This document shows positions 35,780-44,678 of a DNA stretch of 64,000 nt, piece by piece; positions within the stretch are counted from its first letter, which is position 1; the number at the start of each line of letters is the position of its first letter. The translations under genes were made by a program, and so were the position numbers. The stretch comes from an uncultured Atopobium sp. (GTDB taxonomy: Bacteria; Actinomycetota; Coriobacteriia; Coriobacteriales; Atopobiaceae). The notes under the pieces are model-generated. The model saw nothing but the letters and a program-made list of their open reading frames with translations. It was not told the origin of the DNA and did not search any database. The stretch covers positions 1 through 64,000 of the forward strand of contig CALIAZ010000003.1 of NCBI GenBank assembly GCA_938045565.1, written 5' to 3'.

Positions 35780-38700
35780 TTACCTCCTCTTGTCGCACAG
35801 TTTTACTGGACAATACTTACATGCATCCTTATCGCAAGGATTAGCTCGGACATCTCCAGAAAGCATAGCTTGAACCTTCTGAGCAATTAAATTCTCCCAA
35901 GCGTCCAAGTAGTCTGCAAACTCTACAGAATTTTGAGACACAACCATAACTGCCTGGTCCCTGAGTTTTTTATCTTCTGGATGTATATTCCAGATATGTT
36001 CTGTTGCCGCTTCTGTTGCCATGCCCGCAAGAGCAAATGAAGGCTTATCCTTTTGCTCTTTGGTGCCCAGATAAATTGCAGCAACTGGATCAAGCTCATA
36101 CTTGGTGAGCTGTTTTCTCATAATCTGAGCATATATTGCAGACTGTACATGCCTTGGCAGAATCTCTTTTGAGAGCTCACTGTCCAGACTTAACTTTGCT
36201 GAATAAGCCTTCAAATCTTTTGTGTTCTTGTGCTTATAGTCAATAATAAGTGCCTGACCATGAGCATTTACATCTACACGGTCAATCGAACCAATGAACT
36301 GAGCGCCTGCATACTCCACAACGTTTTCTTCTCTACCAAAACGAAGCTCAAAGAATCTGGGTTGATAGCCAATAAAGTGCGAAACTTCAAACTCGAGAAG
36401 ATTCTTAAGATTCTCTCGAATATTCTCAACCTGTTTTCTTTCTTGAATGCTATGCGGAATAAGCTCATTTGAAGATGCCCGGTTGATATTGTTGAACTGT
36501 TCATCCCATACCTGGGCAAAACAGGTATCTAACACCTGCTTTGCATGGTCTAAGTTATCAGAAGTAATTCTAGAGCCAGCAATGTCTTGCAAAAGTACGG
36601 GTTCAACCGCTAAATCAACCTCAGCAACATCGCAACCAAGTGCTTCTGCTAAAAGTGTTGCGTGTGTTAGCTCTAGCACACGATGGATAAAGGTACCCAT
36701 CTGCATTGGAGCAAACTCAGTGTCTACCTGCGAAATTTTGATACGACGTTGTGTGAACCATTTGTAGGGACACTCAAGATACGTCTCAATCTGAGAAGCA
36801 GAAAGAAGTGGAAGTCCTTCTCGCGAGACCTCAATAAGACCCTGTAATTCCTGCTCGAGAGTCTCCCTCGTCAAATGACGTGGGAGTACCACGATATTTT
36901 TGAGTTTAGGGTCAATCTCACCAGATTCGATTGTTGGAAGTTCTGCAACACGTTCTAGATTTGAAGCTTGAGGTAACAGATTTACTAGCACCTCTTCTTC
37001 TCCGCACACAACCCCCCTCTTCTTTGCATAGTCTTTGGGATAGCATGCTTTGACCTCACTGAGAGCCACTGCATTAAAGACATCTTTTTGCTCTACTTTT
37101 TCAAATGCAACGCTGGTAGAAGCGGTTGTAAGTGCCATATAAAAATCTCTTTGATATCGTGCAAATTCTGAGACCTTAGGCGTTTTACTAGCATGGCGAA
37201 CAAACTCTTGCAGTGCACCATCGGACGCTTTAACACCAAAATTCAGCGTATCCATACCCTGGAAAATGACGGTATCAAACATATGTGGCTCAAAAGAATG
37301 AGCTTGGCTTACAGGAGCAATCAGCACCTGAATATCAGACTCAATACCATTAGAAACAAGCATCATGACTGCCTGATCTTTGCAGAGCTCAATAAATGAT
37401 TTGAGTGTCTGAGGAGTGAGCTTTAATCCTGCCTCATGAAGCTCCTGCGCAGAAGAAACAATCTTGCTCATTACCTTAAGCGACTCTTGGTTATGAAGAA
37501 GCGCCTCCTCAGATTGAGCGGTCTCTGACTGCTCATCGGATGCTTCTGCAGAAAGATATTCAATAATGCGCTGAGCTGCAGAACCAATCCTGCCCAGCTC
37601 AAGACTCTTGATGGTCTCTGCACACAGGCGCGAGCTCATAGCTGCCTTAGAAAGCGTCTCAAGAACTCTGGTGGCATACAGTGTTCTGTTACCGCGCCAA
37701 CTTTTATCCAGCATCCACGCGCGCTCAACACATATGCCTGAAATAGGAGAAATCAAATAGTCCGTAAGGGTACGAGGAGGCCACCACGACATATCCCCCA
37801 TCTGGTGATCAGATGCCTGGTAGTCAATGTTTTTCTCGAGCTCTGCGCGTTCACTGAGCGTGGCATACGCATCAATCAAGCTAGCAAACGCACGTCCTGC
37901 AAGCGAATCTTGAATGCGCACCGATCGCTTATAGTGAGCAGCAATTCCCTTAGCCGCAAGCTTCTGCGAAAGCGCGTCCCAAACCTTTTGCGGTTTTGAG
38001 GTGTATACCACAAAACTCTTGCTGCCAGAATCTACGCGCTGAGAGATATACCTGCTGATAGACTCGGCCTCGGCAAGCTGACCCAGCGGCGACAAAAACG
38101 TTACTGCACCGCTTGGCGTGACCTCATTGCCCTCCGTGGCCCTAAACACCCTGGCGAGAAGATCGTTGAGCTCCTGACTTTTTGCGGCTGACGCCAACTC
38201 CGCATCCACACGACAATCGCATCCCGTGCCGCTGACCAACTCCAGCTGCTGCTCTGCCGCATAACCTGCAGGTCCTTCGGGCACGTAGAGAGAAAACGTC
38301 ACGTCCCGCTTCTGCGAAAGCTTACGCACAAACTTAAGACACGCCTCCGAAAGATCTTCAACTCGCGAGAAAACCAGTGCAGCTCCTTGCGCTGGAATGG
38401 ACTGCAGCAGGTAATCCAGACACTGACACACCTCAACGTACGACTTTTCTTCAAGTAATGCCTTGTAGCGCTCTAGCACCGTACAAGCACTCATCTGACC
38501 AGCAGAAAGCTGGCCAGAGGTCATAATCTGATCAAGCTCTGTAAGATACTCTGGAGCTAGCTTAGACAGAAGCTCCACCGTACCCTTGCCAGCATTCAAA
38601 GAACCCAGCTCATCGGTAGACATTCCATCTAAAACCTGCTGGAAAAACACTTTGCGAAGCGTAGTTGAAAGCAGACGATCAGAGCTTCCGTACAACTTCC

Positions 38701-38914
38701 ATTGATAGCGCATCCACTCATCAAAAGTTGAAACATTTACACCAATAGAGAGCTCTTGGATGGCACCAAGCTGCCTCTTAACCAACAGCACGGCATCGGA
38801 AGAAGGCGCAATAAGCTGAGCAGAGCCCCACCTCTCAAGCGAAGCCTCTAGCTGCTCTTTAACAGAGTTTGATAAGAAAGCACCTGTTTGTTGTTTGTAC
38901 AGAAGCAAGCTCAT
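35780..38914 (-). CDS. addB: ATP-dependent nuclease subunit B (AddB)
   Basis: The second subunit of AddAB, which recognises Chi in the B. subtilis enzyme (1044 aa). It has a helicase-like fold with a weak N-terminus and no clear Walker A, as in some family members. The C-terminal nuclease domain holds LLSASQIETYLECPYKWF and ALIIDYKHKNTKDL, the Asp/Lys site. Four cysteines, one in LECPYKW and three in NPCDKDACKYCPVKLC, match the Fe-S staple of AddB. GGAGAGG precedes the ATG. It is the first gene of the run addB-addA-priA-def-fmt-rsmB. Confidence 0.9.
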   Translation of the reverse strand: MSLLLYKQQTGAFLSNSVKEQLEASLERWGSAQLIAPSSDAVLLVKRQLGAIQELSIGVNVSTFDEWMRYQWKLYGSSDRLLSTTLRKVFFQQVLDGMSTDELGSLNAGKGTVELLSKLAPEYLTELDQIMTSGQLSAGQMSACTVLERYKALLEEKSYVEVCQCLDYLLQSIPAQGAALVFSRVEDLSEACLKFVRKLSQKRDVTFSLYVPEGPAGYAAEQQLELVSGTGCDCRVDAELASAAKSQELNDLLARVFRATEGNEVTPSGAVTFLSPLGQLAEAESISRYISQRVDSGSKSFVVYTSKPQKVWDALSQKLAAKGIAAHYKRSVRIQDSLAGRAFASLIDAYATLSERAELEKNIDYQASDHQMGDMSWWPPRTLTDYLISPISGICVERAWMLDKSWRGNRTLYATRVLETLSKAAMSSRLCAETIKSLELGRIGSAAQRIIEYLSAEASDEQSETAQSEEALLHNQESLKVMSKIVSSAQELHEAGLKLTPQTLKSFIELCKDQAVMMLVSNGIESDIQVLIAPVSQAHSFEPHMFDTVIFQGMDTLNFGVKASDGALQEFVRHASKTPKVSEFARYQRDFYMALTTASTSVAFEKVEQKDVFNAVALSEVKACYPKDYAKKRGVVCGEEEVLVNLLPQASNLERVAELPTIESGEIDPKLKNIVVLPRHLTRETLEQELQGLIEVSREGLPLLSASQIETYLECPYKWFTQRRIKISQVDTEFAPMQMGTFIHRVLELTHATLLAEALGCDVAEVDLAVEPVLLQDIAGSRITSDNLDHAKQVLDTCFAQVWDEQFNNINRASSNELIPHSIQERKQVENIRENLKNLLEFEVSHFIGYQPRFFELRFGREENVVEYAGAQFIGSIDRVDVNAHGQALIIDYKHKNTKDLKAYSAKLSLDSELSKEILPRHVQSAIYAQIMRKQLTKYELDPVAAIYLGTKEQKDKPSFALAGMATEAATEHIWNIHPEDKKLRDQAVMVVSQNSVEFADYLDAWENLIAQKVQAMLSGDVRANPCDKDACKYCPVKLCDKRR

Positions 38915-39020
38915 ACGTCACCTCTCCGATTTTTCTTACTTCTTAAGTTACCACGCACACCGGACATAAATTAGAATCAAACTAAACAACAACTAAAAAT
39001 CCCGCATCAAAAGGATTTTC

Positions 39021-39860
39021 ATGATTATTTTGCTTCCGCCATCATCAGGAAAAACCGCTCCAGTCTCAGGGCCTGCTCTTGATCTCTCATCGCTTTTGTT
39101 TGGCTCCGAGCTAAGCAGCTGTCGAGAAGAACTTATAAAAGATCTACACCAAGTCTGTTCCCATGCAGACGCAGCTCAGGTGCTTAAAATTGGTCCGAAC
39201 ACCGTCGGCGACATAGCCGACAACCTGGACATCTATGAAGCTCCAACTACAACCGCGCTCAACCTCTATACCGGTGTGCTTTTCGAGGCTGCAAAATTCA
39301 AACAGACACTTGAAAACGTCACGTTAGAAAACACGCAGAAAACGGTCACATTACCAGCAGATATCCTCAACTCAGAAATCATGATTTTCTCTGGTCTCTG
39401 GGGCGTTGTGAGGCCACACGATCTTCTCCCCAACTATAGGCTTTCTGCATCAATCAAGCTGCCCACCGTTGGCACCGTTGCAACTTACTGGAAAAAGCAG
39501 CTCAATCCCCTGTTAAACGCCACTCTCAAAGATCAGATAGTTGTGGATTGCCGCTCAGGAGAATACAGAAAGATGTGGACGCCTTCGGCAAAGCACCCTT
39601 GTGAGCTGCTGCAAGTTGTTGTACAACGAGAAGATCCTGGTACAGGAAAGCGCAGTGTTGTATCGCATAATGCAAAACATATGCGTGGCGTACTGGCAGG
39701 CGCCCTCTTTGAGCAACGAGCAAGCGGGAAACTTTCCGAAGAAGTCAGCGTGTCTCAAATCGTAGAAATTGCAAGCAATCTACCAGGTGTCATTGATGTT
39801 GGCGTAAGTACAGCAAAAGCTTCTGGAGAAGCGATGCTTACGCTGGTCACTGGTCACTAG
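39021..39860 (+). CDS. yaaA: Peroxide stress protein YaaA (DUF328)
   Basis: This is a YaaA-family protein, linked in E. coli to lowering intracellular iron under peroxide stress (279 aa). Family blocks are visible: the N-terminal MIILLPPSSGKT, LYTGVLFEA, FSGLWGVVRPHDLLPNYRL, a YWKK element and VVDCRSGEYRKMW. AAGGA precedes the ATG by seven bases. The last codons and the stop lie inside a five-unit 7-bp tandem repeat (39844-39878), so unit loss or gain would change the C-terminus. It is divergent from addB and stands alone. Confidence 0.88.
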   Translation: MIILLPPSSGKTAPVSGPALDLSSLLFGSELSSCREELIKDLHQVCSHADAAQVLKIGPNTVGDIADNLDIYEAPTTTALNLYTGVLFEAAKFKQTLENVTLENTQKTVTLPADILNSEIMIFSGLWGVVRPHDLLPNYRLSASIKLPTVGTVATYWKKQLNPLLNATLKDQIVVDCRSGEYRKMWTPSAKHPCELLQVVVQREDPGTGKRSVVSHNAKHMRGVLAGALFEQRASGKLSEEVSVSQIVEIASNLPGVIDVGVSTAKASGEAMLTLVTGH

Positions 39861-39878
39861 TCACTGGTCGCTAGTCAA
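39844..39878 (+). repeat. Heptamer tandem repeat spanning the yaaA stop codon
   Basis: Five adjacent units read TGGTCAC, TGGTCAC, TAGTCAC, TGGTCGC, TAGTCAA. The yaaA stop TAG (39858-39860) is the start of unit three. The unit length is not a multiple of three. Confidence 0.9.
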
Positions 39879-39895
39879 AACTAAGCCAAAACCTT

Positions 39896-39933
39896 CAAAA
39901 TAGACCTGCATATTTTTATGCAGGTCTATTTAT
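39896..39933. terminator. Bidirectional terminator between yaaA and acyltransferase gene
   Basis: AAATAGACCTGCAT and ATGCAGGTCTATTT form a 14 bp stem around a T-rich loop, with A-rich and T-rich flanks on the two sides. It serves two convergent genes. Confidence 0.9.
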
Positions 39934-39968
39934 TAACGAATCACAATTTCTCTGATGAAACAGAACGC

Positions 39969-41102
39969 CTATTTAGCAGAAAATTTTTGTTTGACCTTCC
40001 TCACCAGCCACTGGAACGCCATAACTACAACAATTGTGACTACAAAGACAAAGATGCCTCGTACAAAAGCGTTTCCAAGCAGGCTGTACGGGAATCGACC
40101 AAGTCTTAGTCCCAAGAAATTAATGACAGGAATCTGGAACAGATAGACTCCTAAAACACCAGCAGATACCGTGCTGATGCGCTTCTTGGCAGCATCAGAA
40201 AACTCCTGCAACTTTGGCTCAAGGTTCAGCACAAACAGGAACAAAGACACCGCCTGTGCTAAACAGAGGAAATTTCTGATGGTAATTGGATAGCTCTGAT
40301 ACGTCATTTCTGGCGTCAGTGGGGTTCCAAAGTTATTAGCAATAAGTCCCCAACCAAACATGGCCGCAGATGAAAGCAAGAAAATCACAGCAAGCACAAG
40401 ATTGTTTTTAGTAAATTTTGGAAGCTCGTCGTAATACGTCTTAACGTAATAACCAAGCAAATAATAGAAAAGACCATCGCTGTTAAAGGCAGCCCATCTA
40501 AATAGCTGATCAAAGTAGACGCCACGAATGCCAATGAACTCAAGAAGCGGCAGGCCAAAGCTCACAAAGAGCGTAAGCGCCATGATATAGAGCAAGGTTT
40601 CTTTTTTCTGAACAACCAAAGAAAGCACAGGTGTCAAAAGGTATAGATACAAAATGGTATAGATAAACCAAAGCGTGCTGTTAACGTTATTGGTTAAAAA
40701 GCGCTTTACAAAATCAGCAACGCCAGCGCTTGCAGCAAATTCTTCAGCACCCCAAAACTTTGTCGGGAAAAGCACGTACATCAGATACACCGCTACGCTA
40801 CCAAAAATAAGCGCCATCAATGTCTTTCTTGCACGCTTCATAAAGAATGTCTTTGTGGAATATTTGCTTCTATACCCAAGCAGATTCATGCCACTCAGCA
40901 TAAAAAAGATAGGTACTGCGTAAATAAACGCAGCTTGCAGAGCTAAAGAGAAAGCCCATGTTTTAGTGTGTGCAAGAGAAAAAACGTTAAGCGAGGTATG
41001 CAGCATAACAACAGCTATACCTGCCAGAATGGTAAGAACATCAGCAAAAACAAAGCGCTTCTTTGCTGCGGTTGCTTTTGAAGAAACTGTAGCTTTTTCC
41101 AC
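39969..41102 (-). CDS. Acyltransferase-3 family membrane protein
   Basis: This polytopic membrane protein (377 aa) has about ten hydrophobic segments. The family transfers acetyl or other acyl groups to surface glycans or lipids. The conserved N-terminal His appears as AVVMLHTSLNVF in the first segment, with an RF..ADVLTI start. The second conserved region follows as FFMLSGMNLLGYRSKY. The start is GTG 41100-41102 with GGGGAG upstream. The acceptor cannot be read from sequence, and neighbours give no glycan locus. An O-acetyltransferase acting on a cell wall polymer is the most likely general role. Confidence 0.85.
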   Translation of the reverse strand: MEKATVSSKATAAKKRFVFADVLTILAGIAVVMLHTSLNVFSLAHTKTWAFSLALQAAFIYAVPIFFMLSGMNLLGYRSKYSTKTFFMKRARKTLMALIFGSVAVYLMYVLFPTKFWGAEEFAASAGVADFVKRFLTNNVNSTLWFIYTILYLYLLTPVLSLVVQKKETLLYIMALTLFVSFGLPLLEFIGIRGVYFDQLFRWAAFNSDGLFYYLLGYYVKTYYDELPKFTKNNLVLAVIFLLSSAAMFGWGLIANNFGTPLTPEMTYQSYPITIRNFLCLAQAVSLFLFVLNLEPKLQEFSDAAKKRISTVSAGVLGVYLFQIPVINFLGLRLGRFPYSLLGNAFVRGIFVFVVTIVVVMAFQWLVRKVKQKFSAK

Positions 41103-41174
41103 GGGCTTCTCCCCAATTTAATCCAACTTCCACTATGCTTAGTATACGAAATGTACCAGCAGGAAAGAGGCATC

Positions 41175-42401
41175 ATGGCAAATGTCGTTGACTATCTACA
41201 CTGGCGCGGCGATCTGACGTTTGACACAGACCCCTTTAACAACGTCGATAACCTGATTCTCTCAATCCTTTCCTATCTGGGATTTGGTGGCGTTGTGCCT
41301 TCTGAACGTAGCGAGAAACGCGTTCTGCTTGGTGATGCTTGCGGCAAAATGCTGGAGAAACTCAAAGACGATCCGTCTCTTATCACAGGATTTTCTCGCG
41401 TTGATGGAACCTTCCTTGAGGCGCTGGTCGATGCCCCTCGCTTTGCCAACATTGAGCTTGGCCGCTATGTAGACCGCATTAATGTCGAGAAAAGCCTGCA
41501 GTTTGCAGCATTTACCGCCTATCTTCCTACGGGACAGATGTTTGTTTCTTTTAGAGGAACTGACGGCACCCTGGTTGGCTGGCGAGAAAACCTCAACCTT
41601 AGCTTCCAGGTTACGTCCGCTGATAAGTCAGCAGCGCTATACCTTGAGAAGCGTATTCGTGAGCACCTTGCAGCAGGCAATAACACTACCTGCGCAAATG
41701 TTATGGTTGGTGGCCACTCGAAGGGCGGCAACCTTGCAGCATACGCAGCAACAGTCTGCCCTGAAGAACTGCTCGGCGCAATTGAACGCGTCTGGAGTAA
41801 CGACGGTCCTAATATGTGTCCAGAAATTCTTCCCGCCACAGCCCATAAGGTACTTGGAGATAAATACATCAGAATTTTGCCTGAGTTTAGTGTAGTAGGT
41901 ATGATTTTTGATGATCCTGCTGTTCCAAAACTCATCGTAAAAAGCTCCGAGACAGGCATGATGGCACATGATGGTGTCTCATGGCAGGTCATGCGCAATA
42001 TCTTCGAGTTTGCTGACGATTTCCAGCTGGAATGTAAAAAGATTAACGAGGCATTTAGCAACTGGTATACAGAGCTCCCGCTCTCTGATCGTGAGCACTT
42101 TACCAATGAGCTTTTTGACGCCCTCTCGGCAGGCGGAGCAGTCTATTTCAGCGACATAATCAGCTCGCCCGCAAACTTACAGCCTGTTGTAGCAGCTCTC
42201 ACTAAAACAGAAAAGCAAACCAAAGAGGTCTTTTTTGATCTCCTTAGTTCGCTTGTCAATGCATCCGCAACATCTTTGATTGAAAACATCACTGAGTCTT
42301 CTCAGATTTCTCAGCTAACTTCTGCTATCTCAGAAAGCTTTGCCAAACTGGATAAAGCCCAGAAGGCACTTACGAAAGGTTCTCCTTCTTCAGACCAGTA
42401 A
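41175..42401 (+). CDS. DUF2974 / Mbeg1-like lipase-fold protein
   Basis: This is an alpha/beta-hydrolase-fold protein of the DUF2974 type (408 aa). The N-terminal block VVDYLHWRGDLTFDTDPFNNVDNLILSIL... is diagnostic of the family (residues about 3-35). The lipase-like nucleophile elbow is GGHSKGGNLAAYAA, and FVSFRGTDGTLVGWREN matches the lipase oxyanion region. There is no signal peptide. A long helical C-terminus follows (about 290-408). ATG 41175 has AGAGG upstream, better than the ATG eight codons before. Its last 32 bases overlap the end of the convergent holin-like gene. The substrate is unknown. Confidence 0.88.
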   Translation: MANVVDYLHWRGDLTFDTDPFNNVDNLILSILSYLGFGGVVPSERSEKRVLLGDACGKMLEKLKDDPSLITGFSRVDGTFLEALVDAPRFANIELGRYVDRINVEKSLQFAAFTAYLPTGQMFVSFRGTDGTLVGWRENLNLSFQVTSADKSAALYLEKRIREHLAAGNNTTCANVMVGGHSKGGNLAAYAATVCPEELLGAIERVWSNDGPNMCPEILPATAHKVLGDKYIRILPEFSVVGMIFDDPAVPKLIVKSSETGMMAHDGVSWQVMRNIFEFADDFQLECKKINEAFSNWYTELPLSDREHFTNELFDALSAGGAVYFSDIISSPANLQPVVAALTKTEKQTKEVFFDLLSSLVNASATSLIENITESSQISQLTSAISESFAKLDKAQKALTKGSPSSDQ

Positions 42402-42747
42402 GGCTAATCACAATTGAAGAGACAATTGAAATAACTATTGATCCCAGGATAGCGGTACCTAAAGAATCAATAGCAACGCCTGCATGCAGCAAATTCCTAG
42501 AAATAAAACTTGAAAGCTCAAGCATAAAAGCATTAATAAAGAGCGAGAAAATACCTAGGGTCAGCACATTAATAGGCAATGAGAGTAGCTTAACAACAGG
42601 CTTAATGCCCGTATTAACTGCTGCGAGTACTAACGAAAACAGAATAGGACCTGCCCACGAGCCGCCCACAATAGTCAGGCCTGGAATTAAGGTGCAGGCC
42701 ACCAATGTAGCAACAGTAGTTACAAGCCATGTTGCAACAAATGTCAT
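42370..42747 (-). CDS. Phage holin family 4 (PF04020-like) small membrane protein
   Basis: A 125 aa protein with four membrane segments and the family core LAAVNTGIKPVVKLLSLPINVLTLGIFSLFINA (residues about 45-77), preceded by an early segment TWLVTTVATLVACTLIPGL. Despite the family name, chromosomal members are common and have no proven holin role. I see no phage genes near it. ATG 42745-42747 has AGAGG upstream; the frame stays open 17 codons further without a ribosome site. It follows the strong ptsH terminator and overlaps the DUF2974 gene tail to tail. Confidence 0.87.
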   Translation of the reverse strand: MTFVATWLVTTVATLVACTLIPGLTIVGGSWAGPILFSLVLAAVNTGIKPVVKLLSLPINVLTLGIFSLFINAFMLELSSFISRNLLHAGVAIDSLGTAILGSIVISIVSSIVISLTGLKKENLS

Positions 42748-42760
42748 ACTAACCTCTCTT

Positions 42761-42790
42761 TGAAAAAAGCCCGGCAAAAAGCCGGGCTTA
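42761..42790 (-). terminator. Terminator of ptsH
   Basis: On the minus strand AAGCCCGGC and GCCGGGCTT pair around TTTTT, followed by TTTTTT. It separates ptsH from the holin-like gene. Confidence 0.93.
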
Positions 42791-42816
42791 ACATGCACAT
42801 TATGTAAGCCGTTAGC

Positions 42817-43089
42817 TTACTCGCCAAAACCGCTGTCAACGAGAGCGATAAGAGCGTCAAGAGCTGCCTGCTCGTCAGCGCCGTCGCATGCAATCTCAAT
42901 CTTGGTGCCAGTACCAAGGCCAGCAGCAAGAATCATCATGATGGACTTAGCGTTAACTGGTGCGGAGTCCTTGTCAACATTCTTAATGGTGACATTGCTC
43001 TCAAACTTCTTTGCCTCAGAAACAAAGACGGATGCAGGACGAGCGTGAAGACCAGTTGCATTGATGATTGTAGTCTGCTTTGAAACCAT
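42817..43089 (-). CDS. ptsH: Phosphocarrier protein HPr
   Basis: This PTS phosphocarrier (90 aa) passes phosphate from enzyme I to EIIA proteins. The active His is in ATGLHARPASVFV (near residue 16), and the regulatory Ser site of HPr kinase is in NAKSIMMILAAG (near 49), so both phosphorylation sites are kept. It stands without ptsI, as in several Gram-positive actinobacteria. A TATAAT box lies upstream and a strong terminator follows. Confidence 0.95.
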   Translation of the reverse strand: MVSKQTTIINATGLHARPASVFVSEAKKFESNVTIKNVDKDSAPVNAKSIMMILAAGLGTGTKIEIACDGADEQAALDALIALVDSGFGE

Positions 43090-43123
43090 AAGTGGACTCC
43101 CCTTCCGGAAACCAAAAATCTAC

Positions 43124-43201
43124 TCGAGAGTTATTCTCGATTAATCGTTACTATCGTAACAAAACATAACGTATTATATCCAATCTTATTTCCAGAAAGA
43201 A
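43124..43201 (-). promoter_or_regulatory. ptsH promoter and leader inverted repeats
   Basis: On the minus strand TATAAT (43173-43178) lies 17 bases after TTCTTT (43196-43201), a weak -35. Between the promoter and the gene are two inverted repeats, GTTAC-N4-GTAAC (about 43147-43160) and TCGAGA-GTTAT-TCTCGA (43124-43140). They may be operator or RNA elements in the leader. Confidence 0.55.
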
Positions 43202-43272
43202 CCAAATTAGACTATGAATTCCCCAAAAACAGGGTAAAAATAAAAAGTCGGAACTCATGTAGGAGGTTCACC

Positions 43273-44586
43273 ATGGCTGAAAACGATATCCAAAACTCAA
43301 AACCTGAGGAATTGGACACGATAGATACTCAAGTAACCACTTCTGATGAACAGAATGAGTCTGAGAACACACCTGAAGTCAGCAAGTCCCAGGACATTCA
43401 AAAGATTGCCAAAGACACTACTCAGGTTGTGGCAAAAGGCGTGAGCAGCGCTTTTGAAAGTGCTACAACTGCCGTTGCAGAAGGTTTCCAGGCTACAAAA
43501 GAAGTCCACAACGCCGCTAAAGAGACAAACTCTGCAAAGCATGAGCTCAAGCAGATGCAAGAACATCTTGCTAAAGACCAGCAAGATCTAGAACACAGAG
43601 ACTATGTACAGAGCTCGTTTGACCAGATTATTGCTGAGCAAGAGAAAATTCTTGCAGAGACCGCACAGGTCATGAGTGATCAGTCTACACAAGTGGATCT
43701 TCTCACAGTTAAGAAAAACCAGCTTATCCAGAAGCTTGAGCAGCAAAAAGTTGACGACGAAGCAAAGATTAAGCCGTACAAAGAGGTTGCAGCCACAGCA
43801 AAAGGCAGGCTTGACGATATCTCAAAGACTATCTCTGAGGCGCAGCGTGGTGTTAAAAATGCTGAGGCTCAACTCAAAGAAGTTACCGAGAAACGCGATG
43901 CAGCTATAGCATCTGCAAATAAGGCACTGGAAAACTCCCAGGCAAGACAACTTTCTCTCAGAGAAGAGCTTGCTGGTCTTAAGACAGACCCCGCTGCTAA
44001 TCACGATGCAATTGTTCGCATTGAGGAAGATCTTAAGTCAGAACTTACTCGTGCAGAACAGGCTAAAAAGCAAGTTGATGAGCTGCAAAACTCTTTCCAG
44101 TCTTCTCTTGAGATGGCGCAGACGCATTACTGGACACAGGGCAAATCGTTAGAGTCCTCAGAGTCTTCTATTGATGCAGCTCGCAAAGATTATGAGCAGA
44201 AACAGCAAGAATATGACGCCGTAGTAGCTGAAGCTAATGCTCGTCAGAGAATTCTGAGTAAAGACATAGAGAACCTAGAAGAGAAAATTAAGACAGCCAA
44301 GGAGCTCTTTAACGAAGCTGCAGATAAACACGATGAAGCACAGTCAGTTATTGATGACGCTAAAGAGATCCACGCAACACCAGAAATTACTGAGCAGCTT
44401 AGAAAGTCTGTTGACGAGCAGGTAATTAACGTCAATGCCAAGCAACTCACACTTAAAGAGCTTATTAATGGCGAGAAAATCCTTCGAGAGACAACTCGTG
44501 GTCAGCGCATTGGCTTTATTGCCGTAGTCATTGGCATGGTAGTGATTCTCGCACTCTTTGTGTGGCTCATATTCAATAGACCATAA
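43273..44586 (+). CDS. Coiled-coil protein with C-terminal membrane anchor
   Basis: I do not recognise a family (437 aa). Residues 1-45 are acidic and disordered. From about 60 to 395 the protein is a long coiled coil rich in Glu, Gln, Lys and Ala, with few breaks. A single hydrophobic segment follows at about 410-434 (IGFIAVVIGMVVILALFVWLIF), leaving only a few residues outside. There is no N-terminal signal, so it should be a tail-anchored, cytoplasm-facing rod. AGGAGG lies seven bases before the ATG. It stands alone between ptsH and queA. Shape suggests a spacer or scaffold at the membrane. Confidence 0.85.
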   Translation: MAENDIQNSKPEELDTIDTQVTTSDEQNESENTPEVSKSQDIQKIAKDTTQVVAKGVSSAFESATTAVAEGFQATKEVHNAAKETNSAKHELKQMQEHLAKDQQDLEHRDYVQSSFDQIIAEQEKILAETAQVMSDQSTQVDLLTVKKNQLIQKLEQQKVDDEAKIKPYKEVAATAKGRLDDISKTISEAQRGVKNAEAQLKEVTEKRDAAIASANKALENSQARQLSLREELAGLKTDPAANHDAIVRIEEDLKSELTRAEQAKKQVDELQNSFQSSLEMAQTHYWTQGKSLESSESSIDAARKDYEQKQQEYDAVVAEANARQRILSKDIENLEEKIKTAKELFNEAADKHDEAQSVIDDAKEIHATPEITEQLRKSVDEQVINVNAKQLTLKELINGEKILRETTRGQRIGFIAVVIGMVVILALFVWLIFNRP

Positions 44587-44606
44587 GCAAGTTTTTCATG
44601 TGTATG

Positions 44607-44637
44607 TAAAAAGACGCCTCTCAGGGCGTCTTTTTTG
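44607..44637. terminator. Bidirectional terminator between coiled-coil gene and queA
   Basis: AAAGACGCC and GGCGTCTTT pair around TCTCAG. Six T residues follow on the plus strand, and TTTTTACAT follows on the minus strand. Confidence 0.9.
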
Positions 44638-44678
44638 TAATACAACTTGAGCTTAATCCATAAATCAATAGAAACGGC

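Noticed and set aside
42370..42747. Prophage remnant suggested by the holin-family name
   Set aside because: No integrase, structural or lysis genes are nearby, and chromosomal members of this family are common.
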